42,993 nucleotides of DNA from Xanthomonas boreopolis (GCA_014654535.1 BNBA01000034.1:1-42993), one strand, 5' to 3'. Positions 19,819 to 29,210 are shown, counted from the first letter of the stretch. Made by a program: numbers and translations. The notes: generated by a model not told the origin, from the sequence alone.

Positions 19819-21681
19819 CTACCGGCCGGTCCACCAGAACAGCAAATTGATCACCGGCACCATCACCAGCACGTAGATCAGCGACAGCGGGCCGCCCACG
19901 CGCCATAGCTCGCGCGGCTGGTAGTTGGCGGGGCCGGTGACCATCGAGATCACCGGGTTGGAGGCGGTCATCAGGTTGTTGGAGGCCGACAGCGCCACGA
20001 TCAAGGCGAAGGCGGTCGGATTGCCCCCGGCCGCCAGGGCCAGGTTGACCGCGATCGGCACCATCACGATGGTGGCGCCGACGTGGCTGATCACCAGCGA
20101 GAACGCCGTGGTCAGCAGCGCGAGCGCCAGTTCGATCACCCAGATCGGGATGCCCTGGGGCAGGCGGTCGATGGTGTGCCCGGCCACCCAGGCGGCGGTG
20201 CCGCTGCTGTCCATCGCCCAGCCGAGCGGGATCAGCCCGGCCATCATGAAGACCGTCTTCCAGTTGATCGAGGCATAGGCCTCGTCCATGCGCAACACGC
20301 CGGTGACCAGCATGAAGGCCACGCCGGTCATCAGCGTCAGCGCCACCGGCAGCTTGGAGGTCAGCGCGATCAGGATGGTCAGCAGGAAGATCGCCATCGC
20401 GATCTTGAACTTGTGCGGGCGCTGTTCGCCCTTGGGATAGTCGGTGACCGGCACGAAGTCGCGGCTGTCGGCCGCCTGCGCCAGGTCCTGCCAGATGCTG
20501 TGCAGCACCAGCATGTCGCCGGCGCGCAGCGGCACCTTGCGCACGTCCTCGCGGATCACCTGCTTGTCGCGGTTGATCGCCAGCAGGCTGAGGCCGAACT
20601 GCTTGCGCAGCCGCAGGTCGGCCGCGCTCTTGCCGATGAAGCGCGAATTCGGCGGAATCACCGCCTCGGAGATGCCCGCGCGCGCCGGATTGAACAGGTC
20701 GCCCAGGTTGCGCAGCCGCGAGGACATGCGCAGGAAATGGTTCTGCGCGAAGTCGGCCACGGTCTGGCGCGCGCCCATCACGCCGAGCACGCTGCCGACC
20801 CAGATGCGCATGTCCGCCGGCGGCGACAGGCGAGTGTCGTCGCCGGTCTTCAGCGCCAGCAGCAGCGGCGCGTCGTGCATCGCCTCGGCCTCGCCCAGGG
20901 TCATGCCGACCAGCGGACTCTCGGCGGTGACGACCAGCTCGAACACGTCGCCCTCGATCCCGTAGGTCTTGGCGAAATAGCTTTCGGTGCGCGCGGGCGT
21001 GACGCCTTCGTTGACCAGCGTCTCCTCTTCGATCAGCTTGCGGTCGCCGTAGAAGCGGAAGTACAGCAGCGCCGCGGCCAGCAGCGCGACGCCGACCGGC
21101 AGCGGCGCGAACATGGTCAGCGGTTCGATCGTGGCCATGCCCGAGGGCAGGTTGTTGTTGGCCGAGACCAGCAGGTCGTTGAGCAGGATCAGCGGCGAGT
21201 TGCCGACCATGGTCAGCGCGCCGCCCATCACGATCGCCGCGGCGATCGGCAGCAGCAGCCGCTGCAGGGTGAGCCCGGTGCGCGCGGCCAGGCGCGAGGC
21301 CACCGGCAGGTACAGCGCCATCACCGACGGGTTCTGCATGAACGAGGAGTTGAGCCCGGAGATGCCCAGCGTCAGCATCATCAGCCGCTTCTCCTTGCCG
21401 CGGGAGCGCCGCAGCAGCCACGACGCCAGCCGGTTCAGCGCGCCGGTGCGCTCCAGGCCCGCGCCGAGCACCGTGGTGGCGATGATGCTCATCACCGCGT
21501 TGCCGGAGAAGCCGCCGAAGATTTCCTCCGGCGCGATCAACCCGGTCACGCCGAGCACCACCAGCACGATCAGCGCGACCACGTCGGCGCGGATGCGCTC
21601 GAACAGGAACATCGCCATCGTGAAGCCGACCAGCCCGAGCACGAGCTTCATGTCGTTGGTCAGCGTCAGCGCGGTATCCAT
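19819..21681 (-). CDS. SLC13-type permease with two RCK_C (TrkA-C) domains
   Basis: The 620-residue membrane protein has two halves of hydrophobic helices around a soluble insert. The insert (about residues 205-400) holds two RCK_C/TrkA-C modules: GDVFELVVTAESPLVGMTLG and AVIPPNSRFIGKSAADLRLR. The permease halves contain the hairpin-type segments SGLNSSFMQNPSVMAL and ALSASNNLMTASNPVI, typical of the divalent-anion:Na+ symporter superfamily (SLC13/CitM-like). It should import an anion such as sulfate or a dicarboxylate, with the RCK_C domains sensing a ligand. Which anion cannot be told. The start codon gives a normal N-terminus (LVLGLVGFTMAMFLFERIRA). Confidence 0.9.
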   Translation of the reverse strand: MDTALTLTNDMKLVLGLVGFTMAMFLFERIRADVVALIVLVVLGVTGLIAPEEIFGGFSGNAVMSIIATTVLGAGLERTGALNRLASWLLRRSRGKEKRLMMLTLGISGLNSSFMQNPSVMALYLPVASRLAARTGLTLQRLLLPIAAAIVMGGALTMVGNSPLILLNDLLVSANNNLPSGMATIEPLTMFAPLPVGVALLAAALLYFRFYGDRKLIEEETLVNEGVTPARTESYFAKTYGIEGDVFELVVTAESPLVGMTLGEAEAMHDAPLLLALKTGDDTRLSPPADMRIWVGSVLGVMGARQTVADFAQNHFLRMSSRLRNLGDLFNPARAGISEAVIPPNSRFIGKSAADLRLRKQFGLSLLAINRDKQVIREDVRKVPLRAGDMLVLHSIWQDLAQAADSRDFVPVTDYPKGEQRPHKFKIAMAIFLLTILIALTSKLPVALTLMTGVAFMLVTGVLRMDEAYASINWKTVFMMAGLIPLGWAMDSSGTAAWVAGHTIDRLPQGIPIWVIELALALLTTAFSLVISHVGATIVMVPIAVNLALAAGGNPTAFALIVALSASNNLMTASNPVISMVTGPANYQPRELWRVGGPLSLIYVLVMVPVINLLFWWTGR

Positions 21682-21699
21682 GAGTGGCCGTGGTGATTG

Positions 21700-21795
21700 G
21701 TGATTCGTGATTCGTCAGAAGCGGGGAGGCGGCGGGTCATGCATCCGGAGCGGTGATGCGCTGTTGCGAATCACCAGTCACGAATCACGAATCAC
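21700..21795. repeat. 16-bp perfect inverted repeat of GATTCGT words
   Basis: GTGATTCGTGATTCGT at 21700-21715 is the exact reverse complement of 21780-21795, with a 64 bp spacer. A further related copy (GAATCAC) lies at 21767-21773. The right arm covers the last codons and stop of trmB (minus strand), so the repeat has contributed the C-terminal residues Asp-Ser. This motif is a known kind of short xanthomonad intergenic repeat; it may act as a terminator for trmB. Confidence 0.7.
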
Positions 21796-22522
21796 GGTCG
21801 TAGAGCAGGTCCCACACGCCATGGCCCAGCTTCTGCCCGCGCGTCTCGAAGTGCGTCTGCGGGCGCCATTCCGGCCGTGGCACATGGCCGCGCGGGCCGG
21901 CCCGGTTGACCAGCCCCGGGGTCGCGTCGAGCACGTCCCACATCTGCTCGGCATAGTGCTCCCAGTCGGTGGCGGCATGCAGGCGGCCGCCCGGGCGCAG
22001 CTTGCGCACCAGCAGCCGGGCGAACTCCGGCTGGATCAGGCGGCGCTTGTTGTGGCGCTTCTTGTGCCAAGGATCGGGAAAGTAGATGCGGACTTCGTCG
22101 AGCGCGCCATCGGCGATCTCGTTGCGCAGCACCTCGACGGCGTCGTGGTGGTACAGGCGCACGTGGCGGGCGTCGTCCTCGGCCAGCGCATTGAGCAGGC
22201 GGCCGACGCCGGGCGCGTGCACTTCCACGCCGATGTAGTCGCGCGACGGGTCCTGCTGCGCGGCGAAGCGCAACGCGGCGCCGTTGCCGAAGCCGATCTC
22301 GAGCACCTTGGGCGCATCGCGGCCGAACAGCGCGTCCAGGTCGCGCCGCTGGCCCGTGTAGTCCACGCCGAAGCGCGGCCAGCGCTCGTCGAACGCGCGC
22401 TGCTGGGCAGGGGTGAAGCGCCCCTGGCGCAGCACGAAGCTGCGGACCGCGCGGTGGCCTTCGGTGACGGTGAAGGGCTTGGGCGGCACCTTGGCGCCGT
22501 CGCTGTTGAAAGGATCGGTCAT
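21785..22522 (-). CDS. trmB: tRNA (guanine-N7)-methyltransferase
   Basis: The 245-residue protein matches TrmB over its length. The SAM-binding loop is VLEIGFGNG, the acidic end of strand 2 is [15 protein letters not shown], and the catalytic/tRNA-binding signature is [14 protein letters not shown]. The C-terminal part has [10 protein letters not shown] and the family motif T-x-F-E-x-R-G (residues in [16 protein letters not shown]). It methylates N7 of G46 in the variable loop of many tRNAs using S-adenosylmethionine. ATG at 22522 begins a typical N-terminus. A 23-codon ORF that ends in an ATGA overlap with this start lies just upstream (22519-22590, minus) but has no family resemblance. Confidence 0.96.
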   Translation of the reverse strand: MTDPFNSDGAKVPPKPFTVTEGHRAVRSFVLRQGRFTPAQQRAFDERWPRFGVDYTGQRRDLDALFGRDAPKVLEIGFGNGAALRFAAQQDPSRDYIGVEVHAPGVGRLLNALAEDDARHVRLYHHDAVEVLRNEIADGALDEVRIYFPDPWHKKRHNKRRLIQPEFARLLVRKLRPGGRLHAATDWEHYAEQMWDVLDATPGLVNRAGPRGHVPRPEWRPQTHFETRGQKLGHGVWDLLYDRDS

Positions 22523-22744
22523 GCGGCGGCAACCCCGCCGGAACGGCCGCCGGGGGGCCTGCGCGGCCCGGTGGGAATGAAGGTCTTCATGGCGGAATTA
22601 TGGCCTCTTACGGCCACGCGCGGGGAGCAGTCACGGGCCGGGCGAGCGCGGAGTCACGGAAATGGAACATTGCTGCGCCAGCATGCGCGGCTGTCGTTGC
22701 CAGGGGAGGTGGCGAACCGTTTCCATCATTTCGAGGTACTTGCG

Positions 22745-25243
22745 ATGCTCATTGCGCTCCCGTGCGGCCGGAACCGGCTGCATCTCGCCCTGCGGCTGGT
22801 CCTGGCTGCCGCGCTCGCCCCCACCGCCGCCCTGGCCCAGCAAGCGCCCGCGCCCGGCCGCAGCCAGGTCCAGGACCTGGACAGCATCGTGGTCACCGGC
22901 CGCGCCGGCACCGGCGTGCGCACCAAGGCCGAGACCAGCTACTCGGTCACCAACATCGAGGAAGAAAACCTGCGCCTGCAGGCGCCGACCAGCGTCACCG
23001 AGGCGATGAAATCGGTGCCGGGCTTCTGGGTCGAGGCCTCCGGCGGCGAGGCCAGCGGCAACATCCGGGCGCGCGGCGTGCCGGTGGACGGCTTCGGCTC
23101 GGTGCAATTGCTCGAGGACGGCATGCCGGTGCAACACGATCCTGCGCTGGGCTACCTCAATGCCGACCAGGCGTTCCGGCTCGACGAGACCATCGAGCGC
23201 ATCGAGGTGGTGCGCGGCGGCCCGGCGCCGGTGTTCTATTCCAACGCGCCGGCCGGCGCGATCAACTTCATTCCGCGCCAGGTGGGCGACAGTGCGGAAG
23301 GCCTGGTCAAGCTGACCGTCGGCCGCGACGACCTGTACCGCACCGACTTCTGGTACGGCACGCCGATGGGCGATGGCGCCTGGAAGCTCGGCGTGGGCGG
23401 CTTCTACCGCAGCGAGGACGGCGTGCGCGACCTCGGCTTCACCGGCAACCAGGGCGGCCAACTGCGGCTCAACCTGGCCCGCGAGCTGGAGAACGGCCGC
23501 ATCAGCTTCGACGTCAAGCGCCTGGACGACAAGGTCGCGTTCTACACCGGCATCCCGATGCGCACCGATCGCGACGGCGAGATCCGCGCGGTGCCCGGCT
23601 TCGACGGCCACTACGGCACCGTGGCCGGCCCGGAGACCGCGCACGTGCGCATGATCACCGGCGATGGCGGCGACTACGACTTCGACAACACGCTCGGCAC
23701 GCAGGTCAAGCGCACCCAGTTCAGCGCGGGGGCGCAGTTCGAGCTGGGCGACGGCTGGCAGCTCAACGACCGGCTGCGCTACAGCGACACCGAGACCCAG
23801 CGCAACGGCGTGTACCCCAATACCCTGCAGAGCGCGAGCAGCTTCCTGGCCAGCCGCGCCGCCGACCTGGCCTCGGTGCCGGGCGCCAGCGCCCTGCAAC
23901 TGCGCTACGTGACCTCGCCCGGGCAGGTCTACGACGTCGCCAACCAGAACGGCAACGGCCTGGTCATCCTCGGCGGCCTGCGCGGCATCACCATGCCGGT
24001 GAAGGAACTGGCCAACGACCTGCAGTTCTCGCGCGTGTTCGAGGCCGGCAGCCAGCGCCACAACGTCACCTTCGGCTACTACTACGCACACATCGAGGAG
24101 GACTTCGATCGCTACTCCTCCATCGCCCTGCTCGACGTGCAGGACAACGCGCGGCTGCTGGACCTGGTGGCGGTGGATGCCGCCGGCAACGTGCTCAGGC
24201 AGTTCACCGACAACGGCATCACCCGCTACGGCTACGAATGGGAGCATGCGGCGGGCAAGCAGACCACGCACGCGCTGTACCTGGCCGACGAATGGCAGAT
24301 CGACGATGCCCTGCGCATCGACGCGGGCCTGCGCTGGGAACGCATGAACACCCACGGCTGGGTCGAGCAGAAGAAGACCGTCAATCTCGGCACGCCGGCG
24401 ACCTCCAACATCCTCACCGGCAACGGCACCTACGCCGACTACGACGACACCTTCAGCCGCGTGGCCTGGACGGTGGGCGCCAACTGGCAGTTCAGCCGCA
24501 GCCAGGGCCTGTTCGCGCGCTACACCTCCGGCAACCGCCTGCCCAGCCTGGGCAACTACATCACCAACGCCGGCGCCACGCCGTACGTGCAGACCATGGA
24601 CCTGGCCGAGATCGGCTACAAGTACTCGCAGCCGCTGCTGGACGTGTTCGCCACGCTGTTCTGGACCAAGTACGACAATGTCTCCTTCAGCAACTACGTG
24701 TTCAATGCCGACGGCGCGACGGTGGAGGAACCGCACTTCGCCAGCACCCGCACCTTCGGCCTGGAACTGGAGACCGCGCTGCGGCCGGTCGACTGGTTCG
24801 ACGTCAGCGCGACCGTGACCTTGCAGGACCCGGAGTACCGCGGCCTGACCTACCTCGACAAGACCGGCACGCTCAACGACTACGACGGCAACCAGTTGAT
24901 CCGCGTGCCCAAGACCAGCGTGCGCCTGGTGCCGGGCGTGAACCTGATGCAGGGCCGGCTGCGCCTGCAGGCCGCCTGGGAATACCAGGGCAAGCGCTAC
25001 GTCGACACCGCCAACTCGGTGCGCCTGCCGTCCTACGACGCGGTCAACTTCAGCGCGCGCTACGAGGTCAACGACCGCCTGTCGCTGTACGGCTACGTCG
25101 ACAACCTCACCAACTCGCTCGGCCTGACCGAAGGCAATCCGCGCGCCGGCGAACTGGCCAGCGCCGACCGCGGCGCCAACACCTTCATCGCGCGGCCGCT
25201 GCTCGGGCGCAACTACCGCCTGGCGTTGATGTACAAGTTCTGA
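22745..25243 (+). CDS. TonB-dependent outer-membrane receptor
   Basis: The 832-residue protein has a signal peptide (cleavage near AALAQQ), then a region containing DSIVVTGR, the TonB-box-like start of the plug. The plug domain (about residues 60-165) includes SVTEAMKSVPGFWVEASGG, GNIRARGVPVDG and IERIEVVRGGPAPVFY. The remainder alternates aromatic beta strands and ends in RNYRLALMYKF with a C-terminal Phe, as required for outer-membrane assembly. It should import a scarce substrate (iron chelate, vitamin, sugar or phospho-compound) powered by TonB. The start has GAGG 9 bases upstream. The secreted metallohydrolase that follows directly, with overlapping TGATG, suggests that the receptor takes up a product or complex of that enzyme. 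Confidence 0.93.
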   Translation: MLIALPCGRNRLHLALRLVLAAALAPTAALAQQAPAPGRSQVQDLDSIVVTGRAGTGVRTKAETSYSVTNIEEENLRLQAPTSVTEAMKSVPGFWVEASGGEASGNIRARGVPVDGFGSVQLLEDGMPVQHDPALGYLNADQAFRLDETIERIEVVRGGPAPVFYSNAPAGAINFIPRQVGDSAEGLVKLTVGRDDLYRTDFWYGTPMGDGAWKLGVGGFYRSEDGVRDLGFTGNQGGQLRLNLARELENGRISFDVKRLDDKVAFYTGIPMRTDRDGEIRAVPGFDGHYGTVAGPETAHVRMITGDGGDYDFDNTLGTQVKRTQFSAGAQFELGDGWQLNDRLRYSDTETQRNGVYPNTLQSASSFLASRAADLASVPGASALQLRYVTSPGQVYDVANQNGNGLVILGGLRGITMPVKELANDLQFSRVFEAGSQRHNVTFGYYYAHIEEDFDRYSSIALLDVQDNARLLDLVAVDAAGNVLRQFTDNGITRYGYEWEHAAGKQTTHALYLADEWQIDDALRIDAGLRWERMNTHGWVEQKKTVNLGTPATSNILTGNGTYADYDDTFSRVAWTVGANWQFSRSQGLFARYTSGNRLPSLGNYITNAGATPYVQTMDLAEIGYKYSQPLLDVFATLFWTKYDNVSFSNYVFNADGATVEEPHFASTRTFGLELETALRPVDWFDVSATVTLQDPEYRGLTYLDKTGTLNDYDGNQLIRVPKTSVRLVPGVNLMQGRLRLQAAWEYQGKRYVDTANSVRLPSYDAVNFSARYEVNDRLSLYGYVDNLTNSLGLTEGNPRAGELASADRGANTFIARPLLGRNYRLALMYKF

Positions 25244-25254
25244 TGGGGCGGGAT

Positions 25255-26721
25255 ATGCGCAAGACGATGTGGTACGCATGCCTGGGCCTGTTGCTGTGGC
25301 CGCTGTGGGCCGCCGCGCAGCAGGCCGTGGTCGTCGAGGGAACGCTCGACGACCACGATCGCCAGCATTACGTGCAGGTGCCGTTCGACGTCCCGGCGGG
25401 CACTGCCCGGATCAGCGTGGACTTCGATTACGACGACCAGGGCAGGGCCGTGGTGGTCGACCTGGGGTTGCAGGGGCCGGCCGGATTCCGCGGCTGGAGC
25501 GGCGGCAACAAGCGCAGCTTCACCGTATCGGTCAGCGACGCCACGCCGTCGTACCTGCCCGGGGCGATCGAGCCGGGCAAGTGGCACCTGCTGCTGGGCG
25601 TGCCGCACCTGCGCCCCGGCACTCGCGCCCCTTATCGCGCCCGCATCGAGTTCACGCCGGTCGAGCGGGCGGACGCCTTGCCGGCGTCGCGGCAGGTACG
25701 CCTGGACGGCGCCGCGCGCTGGTATCGCGGCGACCTGCACATGCACAGCGGCCACAGCGACGGTACCTGCGCCGCGCAATCCGGCGCGCGCGTTCCCTGC
25801 CCGTTGTTCATGACGCTGCAGGCGGCGGCCGACGCCGGACTGGACTTCATCGCCGTGACCGAGCACAACACGATTTCGCACGTGCAGGAACTGGCGGCCG
25901 CGCAGCCGTACTTCGATCGCCTGCTGCTGATCCCGGGCATGGAGATCACCACGTTCCAGGGCCATGGCAACGTGTTCGGCCTGCGCGCGCCGTTGGACTT
26001 CCGCGCCGGCGACGGCACCGACTGGGCGGCGATCGCCCGCGAGGCGCATCGCCGCGGCCTGCTGTTGTCGGCCAACCATCCCGGCAATCCTTCCGACGAA
26101 ACCTGCATGGGCTGCGGCTGGACGCCGGCCGTGCCGCTGCCGCCGGGCAGCCTGGCGGCCGTGGAAGCGGTCAACGGGCTCGACGCCGATACCCCGACCT
26201 CGGGCATCCCGTACTGGGAATCGCTGCTGGCGGCCGGCGAGCGCGTGACCGCGATCGGCGGCAGCGACAACCACGACGGCACCCTGCGGGCCGGCGTGCG
26301 CGGGCGCAGCCGGATCGGGGTCCCGACCACCGTGGTGCACGCCACCGGGCTGAGCGAGCGCGAGATCCTCGACGGCATCCGCGCCGGCCGTGTGTTCGTC
26401 GATGCCGAGGGCAGTCGCGACCGACTGCTCGACCTGAGCGCCCGCGCCGGCGACCAGCAGGCGAACATGGGCGGCGGGTTGGCCGCGCCGAACGGTACCC
26501 CGGTCCGGATCGGCGTGGACGTGGCCGCGCCTGCCGGCTCGCGGCTCGTGCTGAAGCTCGATGGCAAGCCGTTGCCCGCATGGACGACGTCGCTGGGCGT
26601 GGCCCGCGAGCGGCGCGATTGGACCTGGACCAGCGATGGCGCCCGGCATTGGCTGCGTGCCGAAGTGCGCGCGCCGGATGGCCGCTTGCTGCTGCTCGGC
26701 AACCCGGTCTATCTCAACTGA
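25255..26721 (+). CDS. Exported PHP-type metallohydrolase, CehA/McbA family
   Basis: The 488-residue protein has a signal peptide (LLLWPLWAAAQQ) and a beta-rich N-terminal domain (about residues 25-150), followed by a PHP phosphoesterase domain. Metal ligands are visible: H162/H164 in GDLHMHSGHSDG, D169, H204 in VTEHNT, H237 in FQGHGN, H275 in SANHPG, and D338/H340 in GGSDNHDG. CehA/McbA proteins hydrolyse esters and phosphodiesters; their natural substrates are mostly unknown. Four cysteines (172, 182, 284, 287) may form disulfides or a structural site. ATG at 25243 (sharing its A with the receptor's TGA) and ATG at 25255 are both possible; the second follows GGGGCGGG. Coexpression with the TonB receptor is very likely. 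Confidence 0.88.
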   Translation: MRKTMWYACLGLLLWPLWAAAQQAVVVEGTLDDHDRQHYVQVPFDVPAGTARISVDFDYDDQGRAVVVDLGLQGPAGFRGWSGGNKRSFTVSVSDATPSYLPGAIEPGKWHLLLGVPHLRPGTRAPYRARIEFTPVERADALPASRQVRLDGAARWYRGDLHMHSGHSDGTCAAQSGARVPCPLFMTLQAAADAGLDFIAVTEHNTISHVQELAAAQPYFDRLLLIPGMEITTFQGHGNVFGLRAPLDFRAGDGTDWAAIAREAHRRGLLLSANHPGNPSDETCMGCGWTPAVPLPPGSLAAVEAVNGLDADTPTSGIPYWESLLAAGERVTAIGGSDNHDGTLRAGVRGRSRIGVPTTVVHATGLSEREILDGIRAGRVFVDAEGSRDRLLDLSARAGDQQANMGGGLAAPNGTPVRIGVDVAAPAGSRLVLKLDGKPLPAWTTSLGVARERRDWTWTSDGARHWLRAEVRAPDGRLLLLGNPVYLN

Positions 26722-26844
26722 CCTTCCCGATCGGGTCGTGCCGGCGCTCGCCGCGACGTGGCCCGGCGGACGCCGCACTGCCACGCCATGCCGGCTTCGT
26801 GACATCATGTCCGCATTGCGCGCCGAGGGCGCGCGATTTGTTTG

Positions 26845-26869
26845 GGCAAGGCACCGCGTGTGCCTTGCC
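26845..26869. other. Perfect 10-bp hairpin upstream of the autotransporter gene
   Basis: GGCAAGGCAC at 26845-26854 pairs with GTGCCTTGCC at 26860-26869 around a 5-base loop. No T-run follows, so it is either a weak terminator of the receptor-hydrolase operon or a structured leader of the downstream gene. Confidence 0.4.
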
Positions 26870-26975
26870 GCAATGCAGCGTGAGCGGTCCGACCGGTGGT
26901 GGAAAGATGTGACCATTCGCCGGCGTACGCCGGCGTCGGCATTTGTTCCCATCCTCCACAAGGTGAAGTAATCCC

Positions 26976-28796
26976 ATGGCTTCTTCGATCCGCCCGATCC
27001 GTTCCCTGATGGCCGTCGCCATCGCCCTGGCCGCCGCGCCGGCGATGGCCGAGTCGGCCTACGACCAGACCGTCTTCTTCGGCGACAGCCTGACCGACAG
27101 TGGCTATTTCCGTCCGCTGCTGCCGGCCTCGGCGCAGGCCGTGACCGGCCGCTTCACCACCAACCCGGGCTGGACCTGGGCCGAGTACGTCGCCGATTAC
27201 TACGGCGCCAACGCCTCGGCCCATGGCAATGGCCAGACCGGCGACAACTACGCCGTCGGCGGCGCCCGGGTCGCCGTCGACGCCACCAATGCCCAGCTCG
27301 GCGGCGTCGCGGTGCCGTCGCTGGCGACCCAGGTCAACGGCTACCTGTCCAGCAATGGCGGCAAGGCCAATCCCAATGCGCTCTATACCGTATGGGGCGG
27401 CGCCAACGACCTGTTCGCCGCCGCGGCGGCGCCGGCCCAGGCACAGAGCATCATCGGCAGCGCGGTGACCGCGCAGGTCGGCATCGTCGGCACGCTGGAG
27501 AATGCCGGTGCGCGCTACGTGCTGGTGCCCACCATTCCCGATGTCGGCCTGACCCCCAGCTTCAACGGCAGCGCGGCCACCAGCGCGCAGGCCACGGCAT
27601 TGGCCGCGGCCTACAACAACGCGCTGTTCTCCGGGCTGAAGAGCGCCGGCCTGCGCGTGATCCCAGTGGATACCTTCCACCTGCTGCAGGAAGTGGTCGC
27701 CAACCCGTCGGCGTACGGCTTCGTCAACGCCACCAACGCCGCGTGCACCACCAGCTCCTCGCTGACCTGCAACCCGACCAGCCTGGTCGCCGCCAATGCC
27801 GCCAACACCTACGTGTTCGCCGATGGCGTGCACCCGACCAGCGCCACCCACCAGGTGATGGGCCAGTACGCGCTGTCGATCCTGGAAGCGCCGCGCCTGC
27901 AGCAGGTGCTGACGCACTCCGCGCAGGTGGTCGGGCGCGCCCGTGCCGACCAGGTCGCCTGGCACATCGGCGGCAAGCCCGAGGCGGACGGCCTGCGCTG
28001 GTGGGGCAGCGTGCGCGGCGACATGCAGCGCTACGACCATGCCGACCTGTACGACGGCACCTCGCCCGCCGGCCTGTTCGGCGTGGACTGGACCCGCGGC
28101 GACCTGGTGTTCGGCGGCTTCGCCGGCTACGGCCGCCTGGACGCCGATTTCGGCAACAGCCGCGGCAGCTTCAAGCAGACCGACACCACGCTCGGCGGCT
28201 TCTTCGGCTGGTACACCGGCCCGGTCTGGGTCAACGCCCAGGTCAGCTACACCTGGCTCGGCTACGACGTGGACCGCAAGGTCCAGCTGGGCGCCGCCAC
28301 GCGCACCCACAGCGGTTCGCCGGACGGCAGCAACCTGGCCGCGGCGATCAACGCCGGCTACGAGCTGGGCCAGGGCGCGGTCAAGCACGGTCCGGTGGTC
28401 GGCCTGACCTGGCAGAAGATCAAGCTCGATGGCTACGAGGAAAGCAACGAGAGTTCCAGCGCACTGGGCTACGGCGACCAGGACATCGACTCGCTGGTCG
28501 GCCGCGTCGGCTGGCAGGTGCGCCTCGACGGCGCGGCGGTCAAGCCGTACCTGCAGGTCACCTACGACCACGAGTTCGAGGACCCGAAGGAAGCCAGCGC
28601 CTGGCTGCAGTCCATGCCGGAGGTCGGTACCTACCGTGTGCCGGGCCTGGACCTGGACCGCAACTACGCCACGGTGGTGCTCGGCGCCCGTACCGGGGTG
28701 TGGGGCCTGCAGAGCAACTTCGGCATCACCGGCACCACCGCGCAGAAGGGCGCGCGCGACGCCACGCTGTTCGTCAACTTCAGCGGCAGCTTCTGA
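26976..28796 (+). CDS. GDSL-family esterase autotransporter (EstA-like)
   Basis: The 606-residue protein has a signal peptide (cleavage near PAMAES, residue 25), an SGNH/GDSL hydrolase passenger, and a C-terminal autotransporter beta-barrel. The catalytic blocks are visible: GDSLTDSG with Ser38 (block I), Gly95/96 (block II), GGAND with Asn144 (block III) and DGVHPT with Asp283 and His286 (block V). The barrel occupies roughly residues 330-606 and ends in NFSGSF with the C-terminal Phe needed for BAM recognition. It should display an esterase/lipase on the cell surface, like Pseudomonas EstA, which acts on glycerol esters and influences rhamnolipid production and motility. The gene has its own 254 bp upstream region. 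Confidence 0.95.
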   Translation: MASSIRPIRSLMAVAIALAAAPAMAESAYDQTVFFGDSLTDSGYFRPLLPASAQAVTGRFTTNPGWTWAEYVADYYGANASAHGNGQTGDNYAVGGARVAVDATNAQLGGVAVPSLATQVNGYLSSNGGKANPNALYTVWGGANDLFAAAAAPAQAQSIIGSAVTAQVGIVGTLENAGARYVLVPTIPDVGLTPSFNGSAATSAQATALAAAYNNALFSGLKSAGLRVIPVDTFHLLQEVVANPSAYGFVNATNAACTTSSSLTCNPTSLVAANAANTYVFADGVHPTSATHQVMGQYALSILEAPRLQQVLTHSAQVVGRARADQVAWHIGGKPEADGLRWWGSVRGDMQRYDHADLYDGTSPAGLFGVDWTRGDLVFGGFAGYGRLDADFGNSRGSFKQTDTTLGGFFGWYTGPVWVNAQVSYTWLGYDVDRKVQLGAATRTHSGSPDGSNLAAAINAGYELGQGAVKHGPVVGLTWQKIKLDGYEESNESSSALGYGDQDIDSLVGRVGWQVRLDGAAVKPYLQVTYDHEFEDPKEASAWLQSMPEVGTYRVPGLDLDRNYATVVLGARTGVWGLQSNFGITGTTAQKGARDATLFVNFSGSF

Positions 28797-28810
28797 GATG
28801 CCGCGGCAGC

Positions 28811-28834
28811 GAGGGGCCGGTGCGCCGGTCCCTC
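28811..28834 (+). terminator. Hairpin after the autotransporter gene
   Basis: GAGGGGCCGG (28811-28820) pairs with CCGGTCCCTC (28825-28834) with one mismatch and a TGCG loop, 14 bp past the stop codon. The following bases are C/T-rich (ACCTCTCTTCTC) but lack a true T-run. Terminator role is inferred. Confidence 0.45.
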
Positions 28835-28897
28835 GCCCGGCCGCCGGCACCTCTCTTCTCAAAGGGCGTGACTCGCTCTAGACTTGCCCCACGCCGC

Positions 28898-28971
28898 GCG
28901 GGCGTAGCTCAATGGTAGAGCTGTAGCTTCCCAAGCTACTGACGTGGGTTCGATTCCCATCGCCCGCTCCA
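28898..28971 (+). tRNA. tRNA-Gly (anticodon CCC)
   Basis: The 74-base gene folds as a standard cloverleaf. The acceptor stem GCGGGCG (28898-28904) pairs with CGCCCGC (28961-28967), the discriminator is T, and CCA is encoded at 28969-28971. The D-arm has AGCTCAATGGTAGAGCT. The anticodon stem GTAGC/GCTAC encloses the loop TTCCCAA, giving anticodon CCC. The T-arm is GTGGGTTCGATTCCCAT. It is the junction between core chromosome and the conjugative element: the integrase gene begins 239 bp downstream in the same orientation, and tRNA-Gly genes are the known target of ICEclc-family integrases. Confidence 0.96.
28951..28971. other. Candidate attachment site (attL) in the tRNA-Gly 3' end
   Basis: P4-type integrases of this class recombine within the last 18-20 bases of their tRNA target, here 28951-28971 including CCA. 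The integrase orientation and distance fit. A second copy (attR) is not seen in the window, so the exact core is unproven. Confidence 0.55.
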
Positions 28972-29210
28972 CTTCAACTTTCCATGGTGTTCCAGGGACG
29001 TCCATGGAGTGTTGCAAGTCATTGTCACGGTTCGATTTTTTAAGAATCTTCGATCCAGTGACGTCCAGCGAAATCCACTGACAGCCGGTCAAAACCGGTA
29101 CATTAGGTGGTACATCGCAATGCGGAGCTTCCCAGTTCCGCATTGTTGCTGGGGGAGCCGGGGCCCGATGGGAAACATGGCACTCAACTCGCTTTCAAGG
29201 AGTTGGGATC

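Noticed and set aside
22519-22590. 23-codon ORF ending in an ATGA overlap with trmB (minus strand)
   Set aside because: No known family, composition simply Pro/Gly/Arg-rich; the overlap may be chance in GC-rich DNA. Comparison with relatives would decide if it is a leader peptide.
22631-25279. Long minus-strand open frame opposite the TonB receptor
   Set aside because: Antisense shadow; the plus strand has a signal peptide, plug and barrel signatures.
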